Shown here: positions 1 to 6,767 of the stretch, in pieces
Layout of the letters: every line of letters begins with the position of its first letter
Numbering within the stretch: the first letter of the stretch is position 1
Assembly (NCBI GenBank): GCA_966252075.1
Contig: CBINNP010000015.1
Span: 1 to 28,439 of the forward strand
Direction: 5' to 3'
Source of the DNA: Solimonas sp966252075
Lineage (GTDB): Bacteria > Pseudomonadota > Gammaproteobacteria > Nevskiales > Nevskiaceae
DNA length: 28,439 bases
Position numbers and translations under genes: made by a program
The notes under the pieces: generated by a model
Seen by the model: only the letters and a program-made list of their open reading frames with translations
What the model was told of the DNA's origin: nothing
Database searches by the model: none

Positions 1-75
1 TGCGCCAAAACGGTCTCCGTCACAGCGGCGGCCATAGCGTTAACAGGCCCTAGCGGATCGGGACGAAATTCTGTC

Positions 76-984
76 GTGCGCATCGGAATCGACCTCGGCG
101 GCACCAAGATCGAAGGCGTGGTGATCGGCGAGCGCTCGCAGATCGTCGCGCAGCAGCGCGTCGCGACCCCGGTCGGTGACTATGCGGCGACGGTCGACGC
201 GCTGGCCGGACTGACGCGGCGACTCGAAGCCGCGGTGGGTGCGCGCGATCTGCCGGTCGGGCTCGGCACGCCTGGCGCGCTGTCGCGCTACAGCGGCCTG
301 ATGAAGAACTGCAATTCCACCTGTCTCAACGGCCAGCCGCTGCTCGCCGATCTGGAGGCGCGGCTGGGTGCGCGCGTGCGGATCGCCAACGACGCCGATT
401 GCATGGCGCTGTCGGAAGCGCAGGACGGCGCCGCCGCCGGTGCGGCGACGGTGTTCGGCGTGATCCTCGGCACGGGCGTCGGCGGCGGGCTGGTCGTCAA
501 CGGCCAGCTGCTGCGCGGCCCGAACGCGATCGCCGGCGAGTGGGGACACAATCCGCTGCCCTGGGCGGTGCCCGAGGAACTGCCGGGCGCGGACTGCTAT
601 TGCGGCAAACAGGGCTGCATCGAGACCTGGCTGTCCGGGCCCGGGCTGGCGCGCGATCATCTGCTGGCGACCGGCGCAGCGCTGCGCGGCGAACAGATCG
701 TCGAGGCGGCGCTGGCCGGCGATGCCGCTGCGGAAGCCAGCCTGCAGCGCTACGAGCATCGCCTGGCGCGCGGACTGGCGCAGCTGATCAACATCGTCGA
801 CCCGGACGTCATCGTCCTCGGCGGCGGCCTGTCCCGCGTTAAGCGCTGGTATCGCAAGGTGCCGGCGCTGTGGGGCGCCTGGGTGTTCTCGGAAGACGTG
901 CAGACGCGCCTGGTGCCGGCCCAGTACGGTGATGCCAGCGGTGTGCGCGGTGCCGCCTGGCTGTGGCCCGCGCCGGGCGCCTGA
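76..984 (+). CDS. ROK-family sugar kinase (fructokinase/mannokinase-like)
   Basis: This is probably a cytoplasmic ATP-dependent hexokinase of the ROK family, phosphorylating fructose, mannose or a similar sugar. The 302 residues match family length. The N-terminus carries the phosphate-binding motif DLGGTKIEG at about residues 6-14. The family glycine-rich segment GTGVGGG lies near residue 133, followed by EWGHNPLP. The zinc-binding signature CYCGKQGCIE is complete, with three Cys. A GTG start is chosen because translation from it begins directly at the conserved RIGIDLGGT strand. The reading frame stays open upstream to the window edge but has no family resemblance there. The Shine-Dalgarno is weak (GGGA about 12 bases upstream). 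The gene converges on the small membrane-protein gene with only 15 bases between them. Family assignment is firm; the sugar substrate is inferred. Confidence 0.9.
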   Translation: MRIGIDLGGTKIEGVVIGERSQIVAQQRVATPVGDYAATVDALAGLTRRLEAAVGARDLPVGLGTPGALSRYSGLMKNCNSTCLNGQPLLADLEARLGARVRIANDADCMALSEAQDGAAAGAATVFGVILGTGVGGGLVVNGQLLRGPNAIAGEWGHNPLPWAVPEELPGADCYCGKQGCIETWLSGPGLARDHLLATGAALRGEQIVEAALAGDAAAEASLQRYEHRLARGLAQLINIVDPDVIVLGGGLSRVKRWYRKVPALWGAWVFSEDVQTRLVPAQYGDASGVRGAAWLWPAPGA

Positions 985-999
985 GCCGGCGGCTGGGCC

Positions 1000-1368
1000 T
1001 CAGCGGAGTATCCGCCGCTCCGAATAGGCGATGAAGCCGCGCACCAGCCGGTAGATCCACCAGATCCACAGGCCGAACAGCAGCGGGATGCCGATCAGCA
1101 CCCAGCACAGCAGGCCGAAGATGAAGCCGAGGATCAGCGTCCACCAGAAGGTGCGGATCAGGTAGCGGTGGTGGTTGCGGATGAAGTCGTTCTGCGTTTC
1201 CGCCGCCTTGATGTAGCTGATGACGACGCTGATGATCGACGCGGCGAAAGCCGTGAACGGCGATACCGCCTGCAGCACATAGGCGATCAGCAGGGTGGTG
1301 CGCTCGGCTTCGCTGGCGTCCTGCCCGGGATTCGAGCCAGGCGTGACGACGATCGGGTCGGAACTCAT
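1000..1368 (-). CDS. Small membrane protein, DUF4870-like
   Basis: The product is a 122-residue protein with about three hydrophobic segments (roughly residues 25-50, 72-95 and 90-115). The middle motif NDFIRNHHRYLIRTFWW, placed between helices, resembles the DUF4870 family of small bacterial membrane proteins, whose function is unknown. The N-terminal 20 residues are polar and probably cytoplasmic. The start is well supported by GGAGG at 1378-1382, nine bases upstream of the ATG. It stands alone, convergent with the sugar kinase and upstream of the ppa terminator on the same strand. The hypothetical status is real: the sequence suggests only an inner-membrane location. Confidence 0.75.
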   Translation of the reverse strand: MSSDPIVVTPGSNPGQDASEAERTTLLIAYVLQAVSPFTAFAASIISVVISYIKAAETQNDFIRNHHRYLIRTFWWTLILGFIFGLLCWVLIGIPLLFGLWIWWIYRLVRGFIAYSERRILR

Positions 1369-1481
1369 CTTTCAAGACCTCCATGGCATGCCGGCCGGCG
1401 GCGGGCGGCACTGCAATCTGCCATAGGACGCGCGATCGGCGCTAAAGCTTTGCATGCCGGGCCGCGATGAAGCGCACAAAC

Positions 1482-1511
1482 AAAAAAGGGCGACCGGCTG
1501 GCCGGTCGCCC
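1482..1511 (-). terminator. Rho-independent terminator of ppa
   Basis: An 11-base-pair stem (1488-1498 with 1501-1511, closing on a tiny CTGG-type loop) is followed on the minus strand by six T residues at 1487-1482. It lies 27 bases after the ppa stop codon. The U-tract orientation fits minus-strand transcription only. Confidence 0.85.
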
Positions 1512-1538
1512 TGAACTTCGTGCAACAGCGGCGGCGTC

Positions 1539-2069
1539 TTACTTCTTGTACGCGGCGATGCCGTCGGTGATTTCCTTGCGCGCGGCGGCGGCATCGCGCC
1601 AGCCGGCCACCTTGACCCACTTGCCCTTCTCGAGATCCTTGTAGTGCTCGTAGAAGTGCTGGATCTCGTTCTTCAGGCGCGCCGGCACGTCGGCCAGGTC
1701 CTTGAGATCGTCGTAGTAGTTGTTGCTGACCTTGTCGGTCGGCACCGCCAGCAGCTTGGCGTCCGAGCCCTTCTCGTCGGTGGTGTCGAGCACGGCGACG
1801 GTGCGGCACTTGATGACGCTGCCGGCGACGATCGGGTGCGGCGTCAGCACCAGCACGTCGACCGGGTCGCCGTCGCCACCGAGCGTCTGCGGGATATAGC
1901 CGTAGTTGGCGGGATAGTTCATCGCCACGTTCATGAAGCGGTCGACCATCAGCAGGCCGGTTTCCTTGTCCACTTCGTACTTGACCGGCGGACCGTAGGC
2001 GGCGATCTCGATGACGACGTAGAACTCGTCCGGCGCCTTATCGCCCGGACCGATTGATTCAAAACCCAT
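1539..2069 (-). CDS. ppa: Inorganic pyrophosphatase (family I)
   Basis: This is a soluble cytoplasmic enzyme that hydrolyses pyrophosphate to phosphate and so drives biosynthetic reactions. The 176 residues equal the length of the E. coli enzyme. Family I motifs are visible: YEVDKETG near residues 30-37, MNYPANYGYIP with the substrate-binding Tyr residues, and the metal-binding signature GDGDPVDVLVL near residues 65-75 with its three Asp. The start is the ATG at 2069, with AAGGAA about eight bases upstream. A longer reading to 2174 adds 35 residues with no family match. It is divergent from adk and has its own terminator. Confidence 0.97.
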   Translation of the reverse strand: MGFESIGPGDKAPDEFYVVIEIAAYGPPVKYEVDKETGLLMVDRFMNVAMNYPANYGYIPQTLGGDGDPVDVLVLTPHPIVAGSVIKCRTVAVLDTTDEKGSDAKLLAVPTDKVSNNYYDDLKDLADVPARLKNEIQHFYEHYKDLEKGKWVKVAGWRDAAAARKEITDGIAAYKK

Positions 2070-2185
2070 GTTCGCGTTCCTTGAAAGAGGCGGCGGTTGG
2101 CAAAAGTCCCGGCACCGGCTTGGGATCGTTGCGGCGCTCGGCGCCGCGGGTGCGGGGTGGTGCATTTTAAGCAAAAGTGCAAGGT

Positions 2186-2214
2186 TTGACGCACTGTGTA
2201 ACTGCGGTTACTTT
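2186..2214 (+). promoter_or_regulatory. Putative sigma-70 promoter of adk
   Basis: TTGACG (2186-2191, five of six to the -35 consensus) is separated by 17 bases from TACTTT (2209-2214), a moderate -10. It lies about 70 bases before the adk start. On the opposite strand TAAAAT (2169-2164) could serve as a -10 for ppa, but I see no good partner -35. The two promoters would sit back to back. Confidence 0.5.
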
Positions 2215-2281
2215 TGCCGCCTCGCGCGCCGGGGGCCGGAAGCGGCTGGCGTGCGCACATGGTCAACAGGTCAATCCAAAG

Positions 2282-2845
2282 ATGAAAATCGTACTGCTGG
2301 GTGCGCCCGGTTCGGGCAAAGGCACGCAGGGCGAAAAGCTGGTTGCGCATTTCGGCATTCCCAAGATCTCCACCGGCGACGCCTTGCGCGCGGCGGTGGC
2401 AGCCGGCACCGAGCTTGGCAAGAAGGCCAAGGCGACCATGGACGCCGGCCAGCTGGTGGCCAACGAGATCGTGATCGGTATCGTCGAGGAACGCCTGGGC
2501 CAGCCGGATGCGGCCAAGGGCTTCATCCTCGACGGTTTCCCGCGCAACACCGCGCAGGCGCAGACGCTGGAAGGCATGCTCGCCAAGCGCGGCTACGATG
2601 GCATCGACAAGGCCGTGCATCTGGCCGTCAATGATGAAGAGATCGTCAAGCGCCTGCTCGACCGCGCGCAGAAGGAAGGCCGCGCGGACGACAAGGAAGA
2701 CGTGATCCGCCACCGCATCAGCGTCTACAACGCCGAAACGCATCCGCTGCTCGACTTCTACGAGAAGCAGGGCAAGCTGGTGACGGTGCAGGGCGTCGGC
2801 AGCCTCGAAGAGATTTTCCAGCGTATCGTCGACGCGTTGAAGTAA
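2282..2845 (+). CDS. adk: Adenylate kinase, short LID form
   Basis: This cytoplasmic enzyme interconverts ATP plus AMP with two ADP. The P-loop GAPGSGKGT lies at residues 7-15. The AMP-binding segment KISTGDALRAAV follows near residues 29-40, and the DGFPRN motif near residues 84-89. The protein is 187 residues, shorter than the roughly 214 of E. coli. The LID between about residues 120 and 140 is the short type and lacks zinc-binding cysteines, as in several other proteobacteria. The start is set by the conserved MKIVLLGAPGSGKGT N-terminus; an upstream in-frame reading to 2177 is unlikely. The Shine-Dalgarno is weak. A strong shared terminator follows. Confidence 0.96.
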   Translation: MKIVLLGAPGSGKGTQGEKLVAHFGIPKISTGDALRAAVAAGTELGKKAKATMDAGQLVANEIVIGIVEERLGQPDAAKGFILDGFPRNTAQAQTLEGMLAKRGYDGIDKAVHLAVNDEEIVKRLLDRAQKEGRADDKEDVIRHRISVYNAETHPLLDFYEKQGKLVTVQGVGSLEEIFQRIVDALK

Positions 2846-2867
2846 GCCGCAAGGATGCGCTGCAACG

Positions 2868-2897
2868 AAAAAGGCCGCCCGGAAGGGCGGCCTTTTT
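2868..2897. terminator. Bidirectional terminator between adk and the outer-membrane protein gene
   Basis: A perfect 13-base-pair stem (2868-2880 with 2885-2897) encloses a GGAA tetraloop. Because the stem starts with five A and ends with five T, it gives a U-tract in both directions. It therefore serves both adk (plus) and the convergent gene at 2917-3495 (minus). Confidence 0.93.
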
Positions 2898-2916
2898 GCT
2901 GCTGCGGTGCTGCCGG

Positions 2917-3495
2917 TCAGAAGCGGAAGCGCACGCCGACGCGCAGGTCGTCGATGTCCAGGTCGTAGCCGCTGTCTTCGAGATAGGTGGCGCGGTAGTC
3001 GACGAAGGCGCCGATCAGCGGGGTGAACTGGTAGGACGCGCCGACCAGCCATTCGATGCCGTCGTAGTCGCCGACATTGACGTAGCCGACGCGGCCGTTG
3101 ACGCTGAACTCGCGCGTCAGCTTGTAGATCGCACCGCCATGCAGGCCGATACCGCTTTCGTCGTCGACGTCGTCATCCAGATGGATGAACTCGGCCAGGC
3201 CGAAGAACACCAGCTGCTGGCGTGCATCGGAGTTGAGGCCGACGCCGAGGCGGATCTGGTCGAGATCGATATCGGAGTCGTCGTAGTTGACGGTCTGGTA
3301 TTCGCCGCTGAAGAAGAGCTGATCAGCGAACGCGAACTGGCCCCTGATGCCGAGGCCGTCGCCATCGTCGTCGTAACCGACATCGACGCCCGAGCTGACG
3401 TAGTACGCATCAACATTGTTGCCGATGCCGGCGGCAAAGCCCGTCATCGGCGCGAGGGCCAGCAGGCCCATTCCCATCGCGTGCGAAAGTCTCAT
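2917..3495 (-). CDS. Small outer-membrane beta-barrel protein
   Basis: This is a 192-residue exported protein. Residues 1-22 form a signal peptide that ends with GFAAG. The rest alternates polar and hydrophobic residues in about eight strands with acidic loops (for example DVGYDDDGDG and LDDDVDDE). It ends in ...VGVRFRF, a terminal Phe preceded by alternating residues as expected for Bam-recognised barrels. The start is supported by AGGAG, eight bases upstream. The exact family is not recognised; an OmpW/OprF-barrel-like porin or structural protein is possible. It shares the bidirectional terminator with adk. A 13-base inverted repeat overlaps its start codon (see 3492-3584). The acidic loops suggest cation binding, but that is conjecture. 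Confidence 0.8.
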   Translation of the reverse strand: MRLSHAMGMGLLALAPMTGFAAGIGNNVDAYYVSSGVDVGYDDDGDGLGIRGQFAFADQLFFSGEYQTVNYDDSDIDLDQIRLGVGLNSDARQQLVFFGLAEFIHLDDDVDDESGIGLHGGAIYKLTREFSVNGRVGYVNVGDYDGIEWLVGASYQFTPLIGAFVDYRATYLEDSGYDLDIDDLRVGVRFRF

Positions 3496-3584
3496 CGTGG
3501 TGCACTCCTGTGATTTTTATCTTCGATGTTTCCCAGGCCGGCTCGCGCCGGTGCGCCATAGTAGCGCGCAATGCACCACGATGA
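3492..3584. repeat. 13-base perfect inverted repeat across the outer-membrane gene start
   Basis: TCATCGTGGTGCA (3492-3504) has its exact reverse complement TGCACCACGATGA at 3572-3584, 67 bases away. The gene-proximal arm contains the ATG of the barrel protein and lies directly after its AGGAG. In an mRNA that began upstream of 3584 the two arms could pair and cover the start codon. If the promoter lies between or over the arms, they could instead be protein-binding half-sites. Both readings are inference; the repeat is directly visible. Confidence 0.6.
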
Positions 3585-3619
3585 ATCGTCGCGTATTCGC
3601 GAGTTTCTGTCGCTGCGTT

Positions 3620-4711
3620 TCAGCCCAGCGCTTCGAGCAGCACGTCACCGCACAGCGGCCGGCGCCAACCCTGTAGCACCGGCACGTCGGCGGCGGCGCC
3701 GCGGCGCATCAACTCGATCAGGTCGGCGCGTGGGGCCAGAAAACCCGCCGGCAGTTTCAGGTCGGCGGCGCGCGCCTGCACCAGCGTCTGCAGTTCACGC
3801 AGCTTGAGCTTCTGCGGTGGGCTCAGTTCGTCGTCCTCGAAGATCAGCTGCGGCGGCTGCGCACGGGCTTCGGCGACCACTTCCAGCAGCCGCTCACCGT
3901 GACGGTCCAGCGTCTTTGGCGGCAGCACGCCGAGGCCGCCGAGTTGCGTCAGCGAATCGGGCTGGCGTTCGGCGAGGCGGTAGATCGCATCGTCGTCGAT
4001 GATCCACTTGCGCGGGCGGTCGCGGGACTGGGCCTCGGTCTCGCGCCAGGCGGCGAGCGCGGCGCCGACCGTCTGCGCGGCGGCGTTCATCCGCGCCAGG
4101 CCGCGCAGCTTTTGCCAGGCGTCCTCCGGGCGCATGCGGTAGCGCTCGGCCTGACCGGCGCGCACGCAGTCCTCGGCCAGCCAGGCCAGGCGGCCGCAGG
4201 CAGCCAGTTCGTCCTGGAGCGCCGGGTAGATGGTGGCCAGATGCGAGACGTCGGCGGCGGCATAGGCCAGCTCGGCCGCGCTCAGCGGCCGCCGCGCCCA
4301 GTCGGTGCGCGACAGGCTCTTGTCGAGCGTGATGCCGAGCCGTTTCTCGATCAGGCCGGCATAACCGATCTGGTCGCCGATGCCGAGCAGGGTCGCGGCG
4401 ATCTGCGTATCGAACAGCGGCAGCGGGCAGGCGCCGCGCAGCCGCACGAAGATTTCCAGATCCTGCGAGGCGGCGTGAAACACCTTGATGCGGTCCGGCG
4501 CGTACAGGCAGTCGAGCAGGGCAGCGGCGTCCGGCAGCGCCAGCATGTCGATGCAGACCGCCGCTTCCGGATCACCGATCTGCACCAGGCAGAGCTTGGG
4601 ATAGTAGGTGTCGACCCGGATGAACTCGGTGTCGATGGTCAGCCAGGGGGTCTGCGCCCAGCGGCGCAGGTGCGGCTCCAGCGCCGCGGCGGTTTGGATC
4701 AGTTGGGTCAT
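3620..4711 (-). CDS. rnd: Ribonuclease D
   Basis: This is a 3'-to-5' exoribonuclease that trims tRNA precursors and other small RNAs in the cytoplasm. The DEDDy catalytic set is complete: D27 and E29 in IDTEF, D84 in HAASQDLEIF, and Y150 and D154 in YAAADVSHL. These are nearly the same positions as in the E. coli enzyme. An HRDC-type domain follows at about residues 205-290 (RDRPRKWIIDDDAIYRLA, then LPPKTLDRHGERLL). At 363 residues it is close to the usual 375. The Shine-Dalgarno is weak. It is divergent from the membrane-protein gene at 4781 across 69 bases. No terminator is evident before the neighbouring outer-membrane gene on the same strand. Confidence 0.95.
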   Translation of the reverse strand: MTQLIQTAAALEPHLRRWAQTPWLTIDTEFIRVDTYYPKLCLVQIGDPEAAVCIDMLALPDAAALLDCLYAPDRIKVFHAASQDLEIFVRLRGACPLPLFDTQIAATLLGIGDQIGYAGLIEKRLGITLDKSLSRTDWARRPLSAAELAYAAADVSHLATIYPALQDELAACGRLAWLAEDCVRAGQAERYRMRPEDAWQKLRGLARMNAAAQTVGAALAAWRETEAQSRDRPRKWIIDDDAIYRLAERQPDSLTQLGGLGVLPPKTLDRHGERLLEVVAEARAQPPQLIFEDDELSPPQKLKLRELQTLVQARAADLKLPAGFLAPRADLIELMRRGAAADVPVLQGWRRPLCGDVLLEALG

Positions 4712-4730
4712 GTCGTGGTTCTTTAGCCAC

Positions 4731-4736
4731 TAGAAT
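4731..4736 (+). promoter_or_regulatory. Possible -10 element upstream of the membrane protein-mpl pair
   Basis: TAGAAT matches the -10 consensus at five of six positions and sits in an AT-rich patch within the 69-base rnd/membrane-protein divergent gap. No convincing -35 lies at 16-18 bases upstream, where sequence falls inside the rnd coding start. It is reported as weak. Confidence 0.3.
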
Positions 4737-4780
4737 ACAAAGCTTCGCGATCCGATCCCATTCAGGCCGCCGTTCTTCCG

Positions 4781-5356
4781 ATGTTCGCCCAACTGCTCAG
4801 CGTCACCGTGCGTACCCTGCTGTTCCGCGCCGGACCCCAGGATTTCCCTTTCGATTCGCGTCTGCTGCCGCCGGTGATCTTCATCGCCGTGGTCGCCAAC
4901 GTGATGATGTTCGGCCAGGTGATGCCGGCGCCGGCCGCCGCGGCGATGTCGGCGGCGATGGTCGGCGGCCTGGCGCTGGTGACGCGCAGCGTGCTGCGCA
5001 TCCGCCAGCTCGCCAGCCGCTTCCAGCAGACCTACATGGCCCTGCTGGCGACTTCGGCCGTGCTGACGCTGGCGCTGGTGCCGCTGTTCGCGCAGATGGC
5101 GCCGGCGCTGCGGCTGGTGGCCGAGAACCCCAAGCTGCTGGAAACGCCGGAGAAGCTGCACCTGCCGCAGGGCATCGCCTTCATCATGAACCTGCTCAAC
5201 CTGTGGAGCTTCCTGGTCAGCGCCTGGATCTTCCGTCACGCCACCAATCTGCCGTTCGCCATCGGCCTGATCATCGCGCTGCTGGCGGCGTTCTCGCTGC
5301 TGTTCATCGTCGCCTTCGCTGGTTCTCTGGCTGGCGCCGCGTTCGGCGCGGGCTGA
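4781..5356 (+). CDS. Polytopic inner-membrane protein of unknown function (Yip1-like layout)
   Basis: The product is a 191-residue protein with about five hydrophobic helices: residues ~28-48, 50-68, 82-104, 130-150 and 157-185. The amphipathic N-terminus is followed by a conserved-looking PFDSRLLPP just before the first helix. The general layout recalls Yip1-type bacterial membrane proteins, but no diagnostic motif was seen, so the name is only descriptive. No strong Shine-Dalgarno precedes the ATG. The mpl gene starts 20 bases after its stop on the same strand, so the two are probably co-transcribed, which suggests but does not prove an envelope-related role. Confidence 0.7.
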   Translation: MFAQLLSVTVRTLLFRAGPQDFPFDSRLLPPVIFIAVVANVMMFGQVMPAPAAAAMSAAMVGGLALVTRSVLRIRQLASRFQQTYMALLATSAVLTLALVPLFAQMAPALRLVAENPKLLETPEKLHLPQGIAFIMNLLNLWSFLVSAWIFRHATNLPFAIGLIIALLAAFSLLFIVAFAGSLAGAAFGAG

Positions 5357-5376
5357 GGCCGGCGTCTGGAGTCTTC

Positions 5377-6738
5377 ATGCATCTGCACATCCTCGGCATC
5401 TGCGGCACCTTCATGGCCGGCATCGCCGCCATCGCGCGCGAGGCCGGCCATACCGTCACCGGCAGCGACGCCAACGCCTGGCCGCCGATGTCGACGCAGC
5501 TGGAGGCCCTGGGCATCAGCCTGATGCAGGGCTATGCGCCCGAGCATCTGCAGCCGGCGCCGGATGTGGTGGTCGTCGGCAATGTCGTCACGCGCGGCAA
5601 CGCGGCAATGGAATACGTGCTGGATCAAGGCTTGCCATATGTCTCCGGGCCGCAGTGGCTGGCCGAGAACGTGCTGCAGGGGCGGCACGTGCTGGCGGTC
5701 GCCGGCACGCACGGCAAGACCACCACGACCTCGCTACTGGCCTGGCTGCTCGATTACGCGGGGCTGGAGCCGGGCTTCCTGGTCGGCGGCGTGCCGCAGA
5801 ACTTCGGCATCTCGGCGCGGCTCGGCAAGTCGAAATACTTCGTCATCGAGGCCGACGAGTACGACACCGCGTTCTTCGACAAGCGCAGCAAGTTCGTCCA
5901 CTACCGGCCGCGCACGGCGATTCTCAACAACCTGGAATACGACCACGCCGACATCTTTGCCGATCTCGCCGCGATCGAGCGGCAGTTCCACCATCTGGTG
6001 CGCACGGTGCCGGCCTCGGGGCGGCTGGTCGTCAACGGCGACAACGCCGCGCTGCAGCGCGTGCTCGCGCAGGGCTGCTGGAGTGAGGTGGTGCGTTTCG
6101 GCACCGCCGCGCCGGACGGCCAGGCCTGGTGGGGCGGACAGACCGAGGAGTGCAACGGGCCGGGGCACTTCGAGCTGATCGCTGATGGCCTGATGCACGG
6201 CTGCGTGCCGACGCCGCTGGCCGGCACCCACAATGTGGCCAACACCCTGGCGGCGTTTGCGGCGGCCGAGCACGTCGGCGTGCCGGTGCCGCTGCTGATC
6301 GAGGCACTGGCCGGCTTCAAGAGCGTCAAGCGCCGGCTGGAGCTGATCGGCGAGGCCCGCGGCGTGCAGGTCTACGACGACTTCGCGCACCATCCGACGG
6401 CGATCGAAGTCACCGTCGATGCGCTCAAGCGCCAGTCCGGCGGCCGCGTCCTCGCGGTGCTGGAACCGCGCTCCAACACCATGCGGCTCGGCACGCACGC
6501 CGATGAGCTGGCCGACAGCCTGCACGCGGCCGATCTCGCCTTCGTCTACGCGCGGCCGGATCTCAAATGGGACGCCGCCGCCGCGCTCGGCAAGCTCGGC
6601 GCGCGGCTGCGCGTGCACCACGATCTGGCGGCGCTGGTGGCCGCGATCGCCGCCGAAGCCAGAACGGGCGATCGCCTGCTGGTGATGAGCAACGGCGATT
6701 TCGGCGGTGTGCACCGCCAGCTGCTGGCCGCGCTCTGA
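5377..6738 (+). CDS. mpl: UDP-N-acetylmuramate:tripeptide ligase (murein recycling)
   Basis: This ligase attaches the recycled tripeptide L-Ala-gamma-D-Glu-meso-DAP to UDP-MurNAc with ATP, so wall turnover products bypass de novo synthesis. The 453 residues match the family (about 457). It belongs to the Mur ligase superfamily: an N-terminal Rossmann-like domain with HILGICGTFMAG at the start, the ATP-binding GTHGKTTTT near residue 112, the metal/substrate segment EADEYDTAFFDKRSKF characteristic of Mpl rather than MurC, then NNLEYDHADIF, GTHNVANTLAA, DDFAHHPTAI and EPRSNTMRLG. The start is the ATG with GGAG six bases upstream. A longer frame back to 5203 overlaps the preceding gene and is rejected. 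Confidence 0.96.
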   Translation: MHLHILGICGTFMAGIAAIAREAGHTVTGSDANAWPPMSTQLEALGISLMQGYAPEHLQPAPDVVVVGNVVTRGNAAMEYVLDQGLPYVSGPQWLAENVLQGRHVLAVAGTHGKTTTTSLLAWLLDYAGLEPGFLVGGVPQNFGISARLGKSKYFVIEADEYDTAFFDKRSKFVHYRPRTAILNNLEYDHADIFADLAAIERQFHHLVRTVPASGRLVVNGDNAALQRVLAQGCWSEVVRFGTAAPDGQAWWGGQTEECNGPGHFELIADGLMHGCVPTPLAGTHNVANTLAAFAAAEHVGVPVPLLIEALAGFKSVKRRLELIGEARGVQVYDDFAHHPTAIEVTVDALKRQSGGRVLAVLEPRSNTMRLGTHADELADSLHAADLAFVYARPDLKWDAAAALGKLGARLRVHHDLAALVAAIAAEARTGDRLLVMSNGDFGGVHRQLLAAL

Positions 6739-6740
6739 AT

Positions 6741-6767
6741 GCTTCGCGGCCTACCAGGCCGCGAAGC
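6741..6767. terminator. Perfect 12-bp hairpin between convergent mpl and the Ig-repeat protein gene
   Basis: GCTTCGCGGCCT (6741-6752) pairs perfectly with AGGCCGCGAAGC (6756-6767) around a three-base loop. It begins two bases after the mpl stop. It also contains the last codons and the stop of the minus-strand gene (stop at 6753-6751). Neither side has a T-run, so it is not a classic intrinsic terminator. It may be a bidirectional 3'-end structure or a transcription barrier for the two convergent genes. Confidence 0.55.

Noticed and set aside
1..35. A possible start of a divergent minus-strand gene (ATG at 35, open to the window edge)
   Set aside because: Only about 11 codons are visible, with no ribosome-binding site or family match.
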